This document shows, piece after piece, positions 30,789 through 39,625 of a stretch of 64,000 nt of DNA. Both the position numbers and the translations under genes were made by a program. The number at the start of each line of letters is the position of its first letter. Positions within the stretch are counted from its first letter, which is position 1. The stretch spans positions 186,001-250,000 of the forward strand of contig DIUY01000001.1 in the NCBI GenBank assembly GCA_002422395.1. Direction: 5' to 3'. The notes under the pieces are model-generated. The model saw nothing but the letters and a program-made list of their open reading frames with translations, searched no databases and had not been told where the DNA came from. Source of the stretch: Methylococcaceae bacterium UBA6146 (GTDB lineage Bacteria; Pseudomonadota; Gammaproteobacteria; Methylococcales; Methylomonadaceae).

Positions 30789-31933
30789 TGGCTGGACAAC
30801 CGGACACGGCAAGTGCCGACAAGCTAAAAAGACGTGCCAGCCTGGTCGGGGCCGCCATTAATGTCTTGCAGACGGCAATCAAAATAACTTTTGGGATTTT
30901 AGGGCAATCCGCCGCGTTAATCGCCGATGGCATCCACTCCCTATCGGATTTGCTCAGTGATTTATTGGTTATCATAGCAGTGCGGCTGGGTAGCCGCGAG
31001 GCGGACCGCGACCATCCCTACGGGCACCGGCGTTTTGAGACCATCGCCACTGTCATGCTCGGTGGCAGCCTGATTGGCATCAGCGCCGCTATTATCTGGC
31101 ATGTGCTGGAACGGATTAATACGCCCGGCAGCCTGCCCGTGCCCGACGTGGCCACGCTAGGCATAGCGGCTATCTCTATCCTATTGAACGAATGGCTTTA
31201 TCATTACACGAAGCGTATCGCCAAACTTACCCGCTCCAAACTGCTGTTGGCAAACGCCTGGCACCAGCGTAGCGATGCACTGTCATCACTAGTGGTGTTA
31301 TGCGGGATTGCCGGCGTGTTGCTGGGTTATCCGCTTGCCGACGCGCTTGCTGCGGCAGTGGTTGCCTTGATGGTCGCCAAGATGGGGGTGGGGCTGGTGC
31401 TGGACAGCATCCGCGAACTCGTCGACACCTCGCTGCCACCCGCCTTGGTGGCGGACATCCGGGCCGTCATTATGGGCATTGATGGCGTCGAAGACATTCA
31501 TTTGTTGCGTACCCGGCAAATGGGTGAAGATGCCTATATTGACGCCCATATTGTCGTTGACTCGCGCATCACCGTTTCCGAGGGCCATTGCATTGGTGAT
31601 GCGGTCAGGGATGAACTCATCAGCCGTTTTGATGATGTGATGGATGTGCTGGTGCATGTCGATCCTGAAGACGACCAAGACTTCCCCGATTGCGGCAAGC
31701 CCATTGCCCGCACCGCTATCCAAAACTTGCTTGCCGCTTATCTGCAAGACGCAAAAACCCACATCGAGGATTTTCGCATCCATTACCTCGACGGGCGGGT
31801 TGAAGTCGAAGTCATCTTGCCGTTTGCCCTCAGCGAACAGCCCGAACAACTGGCGGCACTAAAAACCCAATGCCAGTTGCTGAAAACAGAAGTCAAACGA
31901 ATTGACAATGTATGGCTATTTTTTAAAATTTAA
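30788..31933 (+). CDS. Cation diffusion facilitator (metal efflux) protein
   Basis: 381 residues, six hydrophobic segments. Transmembrane metal-site motifs are IADGIHSLSDLLSDL (helix 2) and HQRSDALSS (helix 5), and HPYGHRRFE lies in the first loop. The C-terminal cytoplasmic domain (residues about 215-300) has the dimerising metallochaperone-like fold (DGVEDIHLLRTRQMG), and an additional 80 residues follow that are not in short FieF-type proteins. It exports divalent ions in exchange for protons; the metal is not determinable. Overlaps tusA by one base. Confidence 0.93.
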   Translation: MAGQPDTASADKLKRRASLVGAAINVLQTAIKITFGILGQSAALIADGIHSLSDLLSDLLVIIAVRLGSREADRDHPYGHRRFETIATVMLGGSLIGISAAIIWHVLERINTPGSLPVPDVATLGIAAISILLNEWLYHYTKRIAKLTRSKLLLANAWHQRSDALSSLVVLCGIAGVLLGYPLADALAAAVVALMVAKMGVGLVLDSIRELVDTSLPPALVADIRAVIMGIDGVEDIHLLRTRQMGEDAYIDAHIVVDSRITVSEGHCIGDAVRDELISRFDDVMDVLVHVDPEDDQDFPDCGKPIARTAIQNLLAAYLQDAKTHIEDFRIHYLDGRVEVEVILPFALSEQPEQLAALKTQCQLLKTEVKRIDNVWLFFKI

Positions 31934-31962
31934 CCCGTTAATTATTAAGTAAGGAGCAAACC

Positions 31963-33177
31963 ATGGCCGTTGGACAGTGCGATTTTCCGAAGATGCACGA
32001 GGTAATGGGAATCAGCTTGGGCACTGCGTGTGCCGGCATAAAACAAACCGTCAAAGACGATATTCTGGTCATCGCAATGGCTGGAGATGCAAGCTGTGCA
32101 GCCGTCTTTACCCAAAACGCTTTTTGCGCCGCGCCCGTGCATGTCGCCAAAGCCCATTTGGCACAGTCGCCGCGCTGGTTGTTGGTCAATTCCGGTAACG
32201 CCAATGCAGGCACCGGCGAACAAGGCATGCAGGATGCATTAAGCTCGTGCGCCAACCTTGCCGATGTGGTTGGCGGTAAAGCCCAGCAGGTGTTACCGTT
32301 TTCCACCGGCGTCATTGGCCAGCCGTTACCCGTGGACAAGATCAAAGCTGCCTTGCCAACGGCAGTGGGCAACTTGGTTCAAGCCAACTGGGATAAAGCC
32401 GCCCGCGCAATCATGACCACCGACACCTTCCCTAAAGGCGTGTCCCAAATGCTGACACTCGACGGGCAGACCGTGACCCTTACCGGCATTTCCAAAGGCG
32501 CGGGCATGATCCAACCTAATATGGCAACCATGCTAGGGTTTATCGCCACCGACGCTAAAATCGACCAAACCTTGCTGCAAAACTGCCTCGCGCTTGCCGT
32601 CGAACAATCATTTAACCGCATCACCGTCGATGGCGACACGTCAACCAACGACGCTTGTGTGTTGATTGCCAGTGGCGCGTCACTTGCTCCGGAAATTTTG
32701 GCGGGCAGCGGGCATTACCGGATTTTTGCCGATGCCGTTTTGGCCGTCTGCAAACGCTTGGCGGAACTGATTATCCGTGACGGCGAAGGCGCGACCAAAC
32801 TGATACGGATTGTCGTCAGCGAAGCCTCAAATGATGATGAAGCCGTCCGCGTCGCCAAAACCATCGCCCATTCCCCATTGGTGAAAACGGCGTTTTTCGC
32901 CAGCGACCCGAACTGGGGGCGCATACTCGCCGCCGTGGGCCGCGCAGGCGTGGAAAATATGGTGTTGGAAGACGTGCAGATTTATCTGGATGCCGTGTGT
33001 ATTGTCAGAAACGGCGGCCGTGCGGACGATTACACCGAAGAAGCCGGACAACAGGTGATGGCTCAAGAGGAGATCACTGTCACGGTTAAACTGGGGCGGG
33101 GCAATGCCGAACAAGAAGTGTTGACCTGCGACTTTTCTTACGATTATGTCAAAATTAACGCCGAATATAGGACGTAG
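31963..33177 (+). CDS. argJ: Bifunctional glutamate N-acetyltransferase/amino-acid acetyltransferase ArgJ
   Basis: 404 residues. Recycles the acetyl group in arginine synthesis. The self-cleavage region is MIQPNMATMLGFIATDA, with the nucleophilic threonine in MATMLG, and KGAGMI precedes it. DGDTSTNDA is also typical. TAAGGAG sits eight bases before the ATG. 29 bp after the CDF gene. Confidence 0.97.
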   Translation: MAVGQCDFPKMHEVMGISLGTACAGIKQTVKDDILVIAMAGDASCAAVFTQNAFCAAPVHVAKAHLAQSPRWLLVNSGNANAGTGEQGMQDALSSCANLADVVGGKAQQVLPFSTGVIGQPLPVDKIKAALPTAVGNLVQANWDKAARAIMTTDTFPKGVSQMLTLDGQTVTLTGISKGAGMIQPNMATMLGFIATDAKIDQTLLQNCLALAVEQSFNRITVDGDTSTNDACVLIASGASLAPEILAGSGHYRIFADAVLAVCKRLAELIIRDGEGATKLIRIVVSEASNDDEAVRVAKTIAHSPLVKTAFFASDPNWGRILAAVGRAGVENMVLEDVQIYLDAVCIVRNGGRADDYTEEAGQQVMAQEEITVTVKLGRGNAEQEVLTCDFSYDYVKINAEYRT

Positions 33178-33257
33178 ACGTTTTGGTGGCGGGTAAACAT
33201 TCAGATGCTAAAGTGGCAGCGGAGCCAAAAAACATGTTTTTTTGATTCCAAAATATG

Positions 33258-33365
33258 GTGGTGGGTTAAATCTGTAGCTGCACGTTGATAAGCGGGAGTG
33301 CAAACCTTGGTTTGCCTCAGCACAAGCCAAAAGGCTTGTACGCCAACCGCCACTTAACCCACTAC
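33258..33365. repeat. Palindromic repeat element, copy 2
   Basis: Terminal inverted repeats with GTGGGTTAAATCT at 33261-33273 and TTAACCCACTAC at 33354-33365. The internal hairpins GCAAACC/GGTTTGC (33300-33315) and ACAAGCC/GGCTTGT (33322-33339) occur in the reverse order to copy 1, so this copy is inverted. Less perfect than copy 1. From here to the next gene (33366-33606) I see no gene; a 105-codon frame crossing it has no coding support. Confidence 0.82.
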
Positions 33366-33606
33366 CGCTTTATTCAGCACTTCCCTAAGGAACGTGTGCA
33401 AAACAACTTGGTCAAGTGCGTTTTTACAAGGGGCAGATCCTACGACTGCGAGTCCTTGAAGGACGGGCAGACGTTATGCCAGCGAAATTATTTCACGCCT
33501 GTTCCCAAACAGTTGAATGAAAACCAGCAATGTTTGAACTCCTGCACACTATTAGGCGTCCTGTCCAAAACAATAATAACTGTCAAATTTCAAAGGAGAT
33601 AATGAA

Positions 33607-35199
33607 ATGTATGCAGAGCAATTTGCCAAACCCGTTCATGGCAACCTGGGCGGCTTCTTTTCGCGCGTTAATGACTATGGCCATAAATTCAATATCCGCT
33701 GGGGGAAAATAGAATTTGATGTGTTTTTTGGCGTTCAGGCCAACGTTAAAGTCGTCTTAAAGGTCTACCGCGACAACGCTATCTGCGAGAAATATATTGT
33801 CGACACCGACGCCGGCAATATCCAATGGAACCACCATAAACGTTACACCCGCGATTTTTATCTCCAGCCCTATTCCAGCCATTTTGGTGACGCCCGCTGC
33901 GTCAAATTCTCCTTTATTGTCCATCTGGGCGAGCAGTCGATACCGTCCGAGCATGACTATATTTTCATGGAGGAACAACAACTACGCGATGACGCCCCGC
34001 AACACCGGGCTATCAGCCAACAATGGGCGACCTACAACAGCTACCGCACCTATCAACTCAATGCGGGCGAATTACAGGGCGATGTGGACTGGTGCAACCA
34101 GCATTTTGAATCCCTGCAACTGACACCCAAATTCACCAAGGGCCAGCTTTACCATCCGTTCCATCCCAAACGCTACCTTCACGACCATATTGACAAGGTT
34201 ATCCGCAGCAAATGGGAAAATCCTAGTCGGCTTTGCACCATTAAAGTCAGCGTCGATTGCATTGATGACGGCGATTTCATCAACCACCTGATCCATGCCA
34301 GCCACCATAATGTGCTGGTGCAGTGCATTGTCGATTGGCGCAAAATGACGCTGACAAACAGCCCACATTACGCCCGCCTGAAGCGTGCCAGGGTTGAATT
34401 GATAGGCGTTTTTTGCACACCCAAACATCATCTGATTGAAGTCGAGCCGGACATGCACACCAAATTTGTCATCTTTAACGATGAGGACTGCATACTCGGC
34501 TCGTTTAACATCACCTTTGACAGATGGTGGGCAAATTGGGAATCGGGCATGACCTTCCATTCCAAAGGCGTCTGCCGTTTGCTGGACAATATTTTCCAGA
34601 GCCAGCGCGGCGGCGTGATCCAAAAATACGGCATCGACCCGCTTAGCCATTTCAACCTGCTATACACCTTTGGCCGCCATACCATGGCGAACGGGCGGGT
34701 TTACCGCCCTCACCACGCCATTCTGGCAGAAATCCACCGTGCCCGGCACTCCATTAAACTGTGCCTATTCCTGCTGGGCGATTTGCTGGGCGATTATAAT
34801 GACAGCGTGGTCAACGCACTCATTCAGGCGCAACATCGTGGCGTGGCGGTGCATGTCCTGTTTAACGGCCATCTGGCCAGAGAAGGCAAAATTGGCGTGG
34901 AGCGCCCCATGGCGGAAGAAATCAAGCGGCCCTTATTGCCCGCCGTGCAACGCTTAAAGTCTGCGGGCATTGCGGTCGGGCTGGTGTACGGGCAGGATGA
35001 CCATCCCATACCCTACTCCCCAATCCATTCAAAATACTGTGTTATCGACGACACCATTGTTATAGAAGGCAGCTTCAACTGGTACAACACCTCAGTGTTC
35101 TCCCACGACCTGTTAGTCATCGCCGCCAATCGCGGTGTTGCCCAACCGTATCTGTATGAGTTTGAGCAAATACAACGGTCTTTTAGGGTTTATTATTGA
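33607..35199 (+). CDS. Phospholipase D-like protein
   Basis: 530 residues with two HKD motifs: HTKFVIFNDEDCILGSFN (about 285-302) and HSKYCVIDDTIVIEGSFNWY (about 475-494). Each is followed by the GSFN serine-asparagine segment, so both active-site halves are complete. The first 130 residues form an unrecognised β-rich domain. AGGAG lies eight bases before the ATG. No signal peptide is seen, suggesting a cytoplasmic phosphodiesterase, perhaps a nuclease rather than a lipase. It marks the start of the accessory island and converges with the Nudix gene. Confidence 0.85.
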   Translation: MYAEQFAKPVHGNLGGFFSRVNDYGHKFNIRWGKIEFDVFFGVQANVKVVLKVYRDNAICEKYIVDTDAGNIQWNHHKRYTRDFYLQPYSSHFGDARCVKFSFIVHLGEQSIPSEHDYIFMEEQQLRDDAPQHRAISQQWATYNSYRTYQLNAGELQGDVDWCNQHFESLQLTPKFTKGQLYHPFHPKRYLHDHIDKVIRSKWENPSRLCTIKVSVDCIDDGDFINHLIHASHHNVLVQCIVDWRKMTLTNSPHYARLKRARVELIGVFCTPKHHLIEVEPDMHTKFVIFNDEDCILGSFNITFDRWWANWESGMTFHSKGVCRLLDNIFQSQRGGVIQKYGIDPLSHFNLLYTFGRHTMANGRVYRPHHAILAEIHRARHSIKLCLFLLGDLLGDYNDSVVNALIQAQHRGVAVHVLFNGHLAREGKIGVERPMAEEIKRPLLPAVQRLKSAGIAVGLVYGQDDHPIPYSPIHSKYCVIDDTIVIEGSFNWYNTSVFSHDLLVIAANRGVAQPYLYEFEQIQRSFRVYY

Positions 35200-35251
35200 A
35201 ATGGAAACGGTGGGCAAAAAAGCGTTGCCCGCCCTACTTAGCTTCGTAAAA

Positions 35252-36961
35252 TTAGCCCAATTTATCAAATTGACAACAAAATTTGATAAACCCGTCTTCC
35301 CTGCGCAACAACTTCCTCAACCCAAAGGCCAAAAAACTGGGGTCTTTATGCAGACCTTTGTTGCAAACATCTTCGGTTTTAACCGCTTCGTCATTATCTG
35401 CAACAACCCGCTGTCCGGCGATTGTGCGTAACTTGTCTGCAAATTCCAACCTGATTTTAAACGTCTCTGTTTGGGGTTTAACCACTCCGAAAGCCGTCAC
35501 AAATGCTTTTCTGCCCAAAGTGGCAGGGATTCTCACTTGGGTACTGGTTAAATCGGCGTCTTGCACCGAAAAAACAAACAACGTTTCATCAAAATAAACC
35601 ATCGAAGGATCAATTGATAACCGGAACAACTCATCCTGATGATTTTCGATGATGACATCCGTGCCTTTAAACACAGAGGACAACTCCATTAATCCCACCC
35701 GCAACACCGGATTATTGCCCACATCAACCCAGCCAAAGGGATGGAAACCGATATTTTCTACAACTGCCGCAAATTCAAACCCGCGCCCATGCGCCGCCAA
35801 ACCCAACAACAAGGCTGATTGCTTGGGCGTCAACACCACATCCAGCGGCTTTTCCTTGCCTAACACACCCGCCAACACGGGTTTTTCAGCATCAACCAGT
35901 AACGTTAAACCGTATTTTTGCGCCTGGAACACATATCTTGGCGTAAAACTGTCCGGCAAAGCCGCCAATTCTTTTGCCAACGCCAAACGGTCATTGCCAA
36001 AATCGTCAAACAAGGCTTTCAGGTAGGCAATCTTGCCGTCTGAGGTTTCGCCCTTTACCATTTCATCCCGCGTAAACCACACCAGCCGTTCATCGCGTTT
36101 TATCTGCTGCTGCAAAAGCAAATAGCCTTCCAAGGTCAAGTCAATCTGAAAAATTTCCAAATGGTAGCCCGTCAGCGCGTGGTTAGGCGCTGAACCCTGC
36201 ACTTGCTGGTAAGGCTTTAAGCAACGCCAAGGCTTAAAATGATAATGTTCCCCAAAATTTAGGCCGGCCTCTTCGCGTAACTCCCGCTTTAGCGTTTCCG
36301 GCAAGGCCGCTTTAATCAACGCGGAATTTTCAGATTGCAAGGCCGTGAGCAAATCACGCTTGTCCCAATTGCCCGGCACATCATGCTGATTCAACCGCCC
36401 GCCGATTAAACCATAATCCCCCGCCTGTTTATCGTGGCGCTTTCGCGTGTCTTCGCGCTGGTAAAACAAAATTTCGCCGTCGATTTTGATGATGCCCCAT
36501 GCCACATAAATGTACCGGATAGGCTTGGCGGCTTGGCTTGCATGATGTTCATCACGCGTGGTTTCCACAAAGTGCAATACTTTGCGTAGCTCCTCTTTCT
36601 TGGCATTGGCAATGCCTTGCGTGTTCCAAAAATTAGCGGCAAAAAACCGCGAATCCTGATCGCCCCACGCCGTCAACAACGACAGTGCCAACAACTGCGC
36701 CGGAAACGACACAAAACACCATTCGCCCTTTTGCAAATAATCCGTATTTAACACGGCAAACGTGTCGAGCAAGGCTTCTATTAACGCCACGGTATTTTCG
36801 GCAACTGCACGGTCTAGCGGCTGATGTTGGCATAGCGCGTCAACCAAGGCGGCGCGGGGGACGGGGTAAAAATCGCCTTCTTCTTCGGCGTAACGGGGGA
36901 GGTGTTGGATGAGAGTTTTAATTAGGCCAGCCCTTATGACGTTTTTACTATTATCTACCAT
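35252..36961 (-). CDS. Large Nudix-domain protein with unrecognised flanking domains
   Basis: 569 residues, several times the size of a typical Nudix hydrolase. Residues 1-140 look α-helical. The Nudix region begins about residue 148; GLIGGRL (184-190) is the Nudix glycine pair, but the rest of the box, ETLKRELREEAGL (222-234), comes about 30 residues later, so an insertion separates the two halves. Catalytic RE..EE residues are kept. Residues about 345-569 match nothing I know. Its ATG overlaps the end of the PIN toxin gene by seven bases, so it may be co-transcribed with that toxin-antitoxin pair. Substrate unknown. Confidence 0.75.
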   Translation of the reverse strand: MVDNSKNVIRAGLIKTLIQHLPRYAEEEGDFYPVPRAALVDALCQHQPLDRAVAENTVALIEALLDTFAVLNTDYLQKGEWCFVSFPAQLLALSLLTAWGDQDSRFFAANFWNTQGIANAKKEELRKVLHFVETTRDEHHASQAAKPIRYIYVAWGIIKIDGEILFYQREDTRKRHDKQAGDYGLIGGRLNQHDVPGNWDKRDLLTALQSENSALIKAALPETLKRELREEAGLNFGEHYHFKPWRCLKPYQQVQGSAPNHALTGYHLEIFQIDLTLEGYLLLQQQIKRDERLVWFTRDEMVKGETSDGKIAYLKALFDDFGNDRLALAKELAALPDSFTPRYVFQAQKYGLTLLVDAEKPVLAGVLGKEKPLDVVLTPKQSALLLGLAAHGRGFEFAAVVENIGFHPFGWVDVGNNPVLRVGLMELSSVFKGTDVIIENHQDELFRLSIDPSMVYFDETLFVFSVQDADLTSTQVRIPATLGRKAFVTAFGVVKPQTETFKIRLEFADKLRTIAGQRVVADNDEAVKTEDVCNKGLHKDPSFLAFGLRKLLRREDGFIKFCCQFDKLG

Positions 36962-37341
36962 ACAATCTGCACGGGATAATCAGTAAACGCATGGTCAACG
37001 GAGATAATTGACATATTTTCCATAATAGCCTGAGCAATGATAATGCGGTCAAACGGGTCTTTATGATGCGCGGGCAATTGTTCTAAGTAGCTGATGTGGG
37101 ATAAATCTATCGGTAATAATTTGATGTTATTTTCTTGCTTGTTTTTGTTTATCATTTCCTCAATCGGCACCGCTAACGATAACTTACCTAATTGGCTTTT
37201 TATCTGCATTTCCCAAGGCGAAGCCATGCTTAAATAAAACTCATGCGCACCAGAACAGCATAAGCCTTTAACGTTTTCCGAAAGCCGTTCAACATCGGCG
37301 TTAAGCCAAAGAAAAGCATGCGTATCAAGCAATAATTTCAT
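36955..37341 (-). CDS. PIN-domain toxin (VapC-like)
   Basis: 128 residues from MKLLLDTHAFLW, whose first acidic residue is D6. ASPWEMQIK holds the second acidic residue and KDPFDRIIIAQA and SVDHAF hold the later ones; this is the COG3744-type PIN subfamily. PIN toxins are Mg-dependent RNases. It overlaps its antitoxin by four bases (ATGA) and the Nudix gene by seven. Confidence 0.9.
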   Translation of the reverse strand: MKLLLDTHAFLWLNADVERLSENVKGLCCSGAHEFYLSMASPWEMQIKSQLGKLSLAVPIEEMINKNKQENNIKLLPIDLSHISYLEQLPAHHKDPFDRIIIAQAIMENMSIISVDHAFTDYPVQIVW

Positions 37342-37565
37342 AGCTCCCCTTCCAGCCAAAGGCTATCGGGCAACGGCTCATTAAAATCATCGCTCATCTG
37401 TATTTTGCCTTTAAACAATCCTAAGGTCAGTGGTTTTAACGGCTGTGGCGCTTCTTCCTCATACATCACAATAACTTTGGCTTTATGTGCGTTAATTGTT
37501 TTAGGTAATTGCAAATGGATTTGTTGATTGTGGTCAATTTCAGCGGCTAACTCGATGGCTTGCAT
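37338..37565 (-). CDS. Antitoxin of the PIN pair
   Basis: 75 residues starting MQAIELAAEIDHNQQIHLQL. The β-strand start and the tail LGLFKGKIQMSDDFNEPLPD fit small Phd/DUF2281-like antitoxins; the N-terminal MQAIEL is shared with 45632-45874 and the LGL.KGK tail with 41084-41287. The start is chosen at 37565, preceded by AAAGGAA; the frame stays open to 37748, but that extension is repeat sequence. Confidence 0.8.
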   Translation of the reverse strand: MQAIELAAEIDHNQQIHLQLPKTINAHKAKVIVMYEEEAPQPLKPLTLGLFKGKIQMSDDFNEPLPDSLWLEGEL

Positions 37566-37640
37566 GATGGCTTTTCCTTTAATAAAAAAGAGGTTGCCCA
37601 AAAAATCACGCAGGTTTTTTTGAGCGATGATTCGCATATT

Positions 37641-38077
37641 AAGAAAAACTTCGGTTGTAAATATGTCGTGCCAATGTCGGTAAAAATCATCCGACGTGGC
37701 TGTTAAATTTCTTAAACCGGACGTCTGGTTAACACAAAAACAGTGCAATGCGTAGCTTGAGGTGAGGTAACGAACCCTTTATGCCCCAGAGGGTGCAACG
37801 CATTGGGGCGGTAAATGTTGTGCCCTCTAGGGCCATAAGTATCTACACAAGTTTTATAGCACGTCATTCCGGCAGGGATTGCCGGAATCCAGATCACATG
37901 GATGTGAAATACGTCCGAAACACAACATTTTTTCATTTAAAAACGGTTAGAAATTTCAAACATTGCCATCCTTGGCTTCTGGATTCCGGCAATCCCTGCC
38001 GGAATGACGGCATTATGAGTTGTGTAGATACTTATGCTCTAGGGCATAGGGTTCGCACACTCACCCCAACTTACGTG
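37641..38077. repeat. Dispersed island repeat, copy A, interrupted by a MITE
   Basis: A roughly 120-bp unit (37641-37757, with CTGTTAAATTTCTTAAACCG) followed by a palindromic unit whose right half resumes at 38037 after a 203-bp insertion. Related copies lie at 38781-39003 and 40121-40270, with a fragment at 41301-41326. Each copy lies directly 5' of a minus-strand gene, and the far end of this one (ACTTACGTGCTA) supplies the stop codon of the PIN/DUF3368 gene ending at 38078. The stretch 37566-38077 holds no other gene. Confidence 0.85.
37834..38036. mobile_element. 203-bp MITE with 9-bp target duplication
   Basis: The ends are 17-bp inverted repeats (CATAAGTATCTACACAA at the left and its complement at the right). 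Both sides are flanked by CTCTAGGGC (37825-37833 and 38037-38045), a 9-bp target-site duplication. Inside is a 31-bp perfect inverted repeat (37863-37893 and 37978-38008) containing ATTCCGGCAGGGATTGCCGG. No transposase is encoded, so it must have moved in trans. The sister repeat at 38965-38973 has a single CTCTAGGGC and continues straight on, showing the uninterrupted site. Confidence 0.93.
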
Positions 38078-38584
38078 CTACTTTGTAAACCGTTCTACAT
38101 CGTTAATCACTTCCGACAATAACGAAGCGCGGACATGCAAACTGGTTTGGCTAGGAATGGCTCGTAACAATTCCAAGACTTCTGATTTTGAAAGGCTTGC
38201 ACGGCGCACAGCACGCACCAAAACACCCAATGTACCATGTGCAGTAACGCCTAAATTTTTTGCCGCCAAGCGTGCGGCGGTATCATCCGTTAAAAGCAGG
38301 CTATCTTTAAACGCAACACACAAATGCAAGGCTTCTTGCTCCCCAGCGTGTAGCGTATACAGTGGCGTCAATGCGTTAACTTGTGGCGAAAAATCCACTG
38401 CCCGCTGGCGGATAAGATTAACCTGGGCACATAAGGCTTGCGGGCGATGATATGCGACTTCGAGCCAAACGGTTTCAGGCACAATGATCCTTCCATAGTC
38501 GTTGAGAATATCAAGGCAGTGCAATTCATCCAAATGAATAATTGGCCCGGCATCGGCAATAACAACCGCCTTAATCTGAGCCAT
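38078..38584 (-). CDS. PIN-like toxin (DUF3368)
   Basis: 168 residues. IADAGPIIHLDEL at the N-terminus, VPETVWLEVAY, GEQEALHLC and LLTDDTAARLAAKNLG carry the acidic residues in DUF3368/PIN order. The C-terminus runs into repeat copy A, from which the stop codon comes. It overlaps the antitoxin start region by 14 bp. The start is chosen as the ATG that begins MAQIKAVVIADAG. Confidence 0.87.
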   Translation of the reverse strand: MAQIKAVVIADAGPIIHLDELHCLDILNDYGRIIVPETVWLEVAYHRPQALCAQVNLIRQRAVDFSPQVNALTPLYTLHAGEQEALHLCVAFKDSLLLTDDTAARLAAKNLGVTAHGTLGVLVRAVRRASLSKSEVLELLRAIPSQTSLHVRASLLSEVINDVERFTK

Positions 38585-38768
38585 GCAAGCCCCATTCAAT
38601 ATCTTCCTTGATAAAGTGTTCGCTAAGTTCTTGTTGATGGGATTCAACATATCGGCGGATGGCTTCTGTGACCAACGCATCCATAGTGTTAATCCAACCT
38701 TGCTCAACCATGCTTTGTGCCTGTTGCCAGAGTTGGTCGGGGATTTGGGTATGTATTTGAATAGACAT
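38571..38768 (-). CDS. Antitoxin of the DUF3368 pair
   Basis: 65 residues beginning MSIQIHTQIPDQLWQQA; the later TMDALVTEAIRRYVESHQQE helix is typical of ribbon-helix-helix-like antitoxins. The frame can be extended to 38813, but the extension lies in repeat copy B. It precedes and overlaps the toxin gene by 14 bp. Confidence 0.82.
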   Translation of the reverse strand: MSIQIHTQIPDQLWQQAQSMVEQGWINTMDALVTEAIRRYVESHQQELSEHFIKEDIEWGLHGSD

Positions 38769-38780
38769 AACTAGCCTTTT

Positions 38781-39003
38781 GTTAAAACTGCGGTTGTGAA
38801 TGTGCCGTGCCAATGTCGATAAAAATCATCCGGCATGGCTGTTAAATTTCTTAAACCGGACTTCTGATTAACACAAAAACAGTGCAATGCGTAGGTTGGG
38901 GTGAGTGTGCGAACCCTTTATGCCCCAAAGGGTGCAACGCATTGGGGCGGTAAATGTTGTACCCTCTAGGGCATAAAGGGTTCGCACACTCACCCCAACC
39001 TAC
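38781..39003. repeat. Dispersed island repeat, copy B, with 35-bp perfect inverted repeat
   Basis: The first part (38781-38890) matches copy A. The second is a palindrome with perfect 35-bp arms at 38891-38925 and 38969-39003 (GTAGGTTGGGGTGAGTGTGC at the outer end), separated by 43 bp. This is the undisturbed form of the site hit by the MITE in copy A. The whole interval 38769-39078 contains no gene. Confidence 0.88.
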
Positions 39004-39078
39004 GTGCTTGCCTCTACAGTAAAAAAAGTAAGCCCAGTCTTTTACCATCTCTCTACAGTGTGCAGGAACAAGAAAAAC

Positions 39079-39345
39079 TCAGTCATCGTAATGCCCGCCA
39101 ATGGCAAAAATAAAAATAGCTTGGTCATCAAAGCGATAAATCAATCTATCCTTTTGAGATAATCGGCGTGACCATAAACCCGTTAAATTATACTTAAGCG
39201 GTTCGGGCTTACCTAAACCAGTACGCGGGTCATTTCTAAGCATTTCTTTTAAAATACGGCACAGTTGTTCATGTTGTTTTTTGTCTTTTTGCCGTAATTC
39301 CTCATACACTTCCCAAGTTTTACCCTCAAATACCAAGGATCGCAT
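39079..39345 (-). CDS. YoeB/Txe-family RelE-like toxin
   Basis: 88 residues. The family core is clear: GKPEPLKYNLTGLWSRRLSQ, KDRLIYRF, and the terminal IFAIGGHYDD, whose His-Tyr pair belongs to the active site. YoeB toxins cleave mRNA at the ribosomal A site. It overlaps its antitoxin by 20 bp. Confidence 0.93.
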   Translation of the reverse strand: MRSLVFEGKTWEVYEELRQKDKKQHEQLCRILKEMLRNDPRTGLGKPEPLKYNLTGLWSRRLSQKDRLIYRFDDQAIFIFAIGGHYDD

Positions 39346-39589
39346 CTAATTGCTCAGTCGTGGGTTGATAACCCGTGTGGTGCTGGTGGGTTTCTATGGA
39401 CAAGGCGATTTGTTGCATTAAGTCTTGGTTTTGCAAAACGTATTCGGTTTCATCGGCTTTGATTTCATCGGTATCATCTTCAACAATAATCAGCACCTCC
39501 ACTTTTTTACCTTTTAAAAAAGGCAACGGTTGGCTTAAGTTAAGTTGCTGCGGATTTTCCAGCGTGAGTATTTCTTTATAGGCGTACAT
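39326..39589 (-). CDS. Antitoxin of the YoeB-like pair
   Basis: 87 residues, MYAYKEILTLENPQQLNLSQ then PLPFLKGKKVEVLIIVEDD. The N-terminal LP.FLKGKKVEVLI strand recalls AbrB/Phd-type DNA-binding antitoxins that come with Txe toxins; the acidic C-terminus is the likely toxin-binding part. 20-bp overlap with the toxin. Confidence 0.82.
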   Translation of the reverse strand: MYAYKEILTLENPQQLNLSQPLPFLKGKKVEVLIIVEDDTDEIKADETEYVLQNQDLMQQIALSIETHQHHTGYQPTTEQLDAILGI

Positions 39590-39625
39590 AGTCTGTCTCT
39601 AGTGTGTGTTATTGCAACCTAAGTG

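Noticed and set aside
33285..33602. 105-codon frame crossing palindromic repeat copy 2
   Set aside because: Its start lies inside the repeat, and the rest has no coding character.
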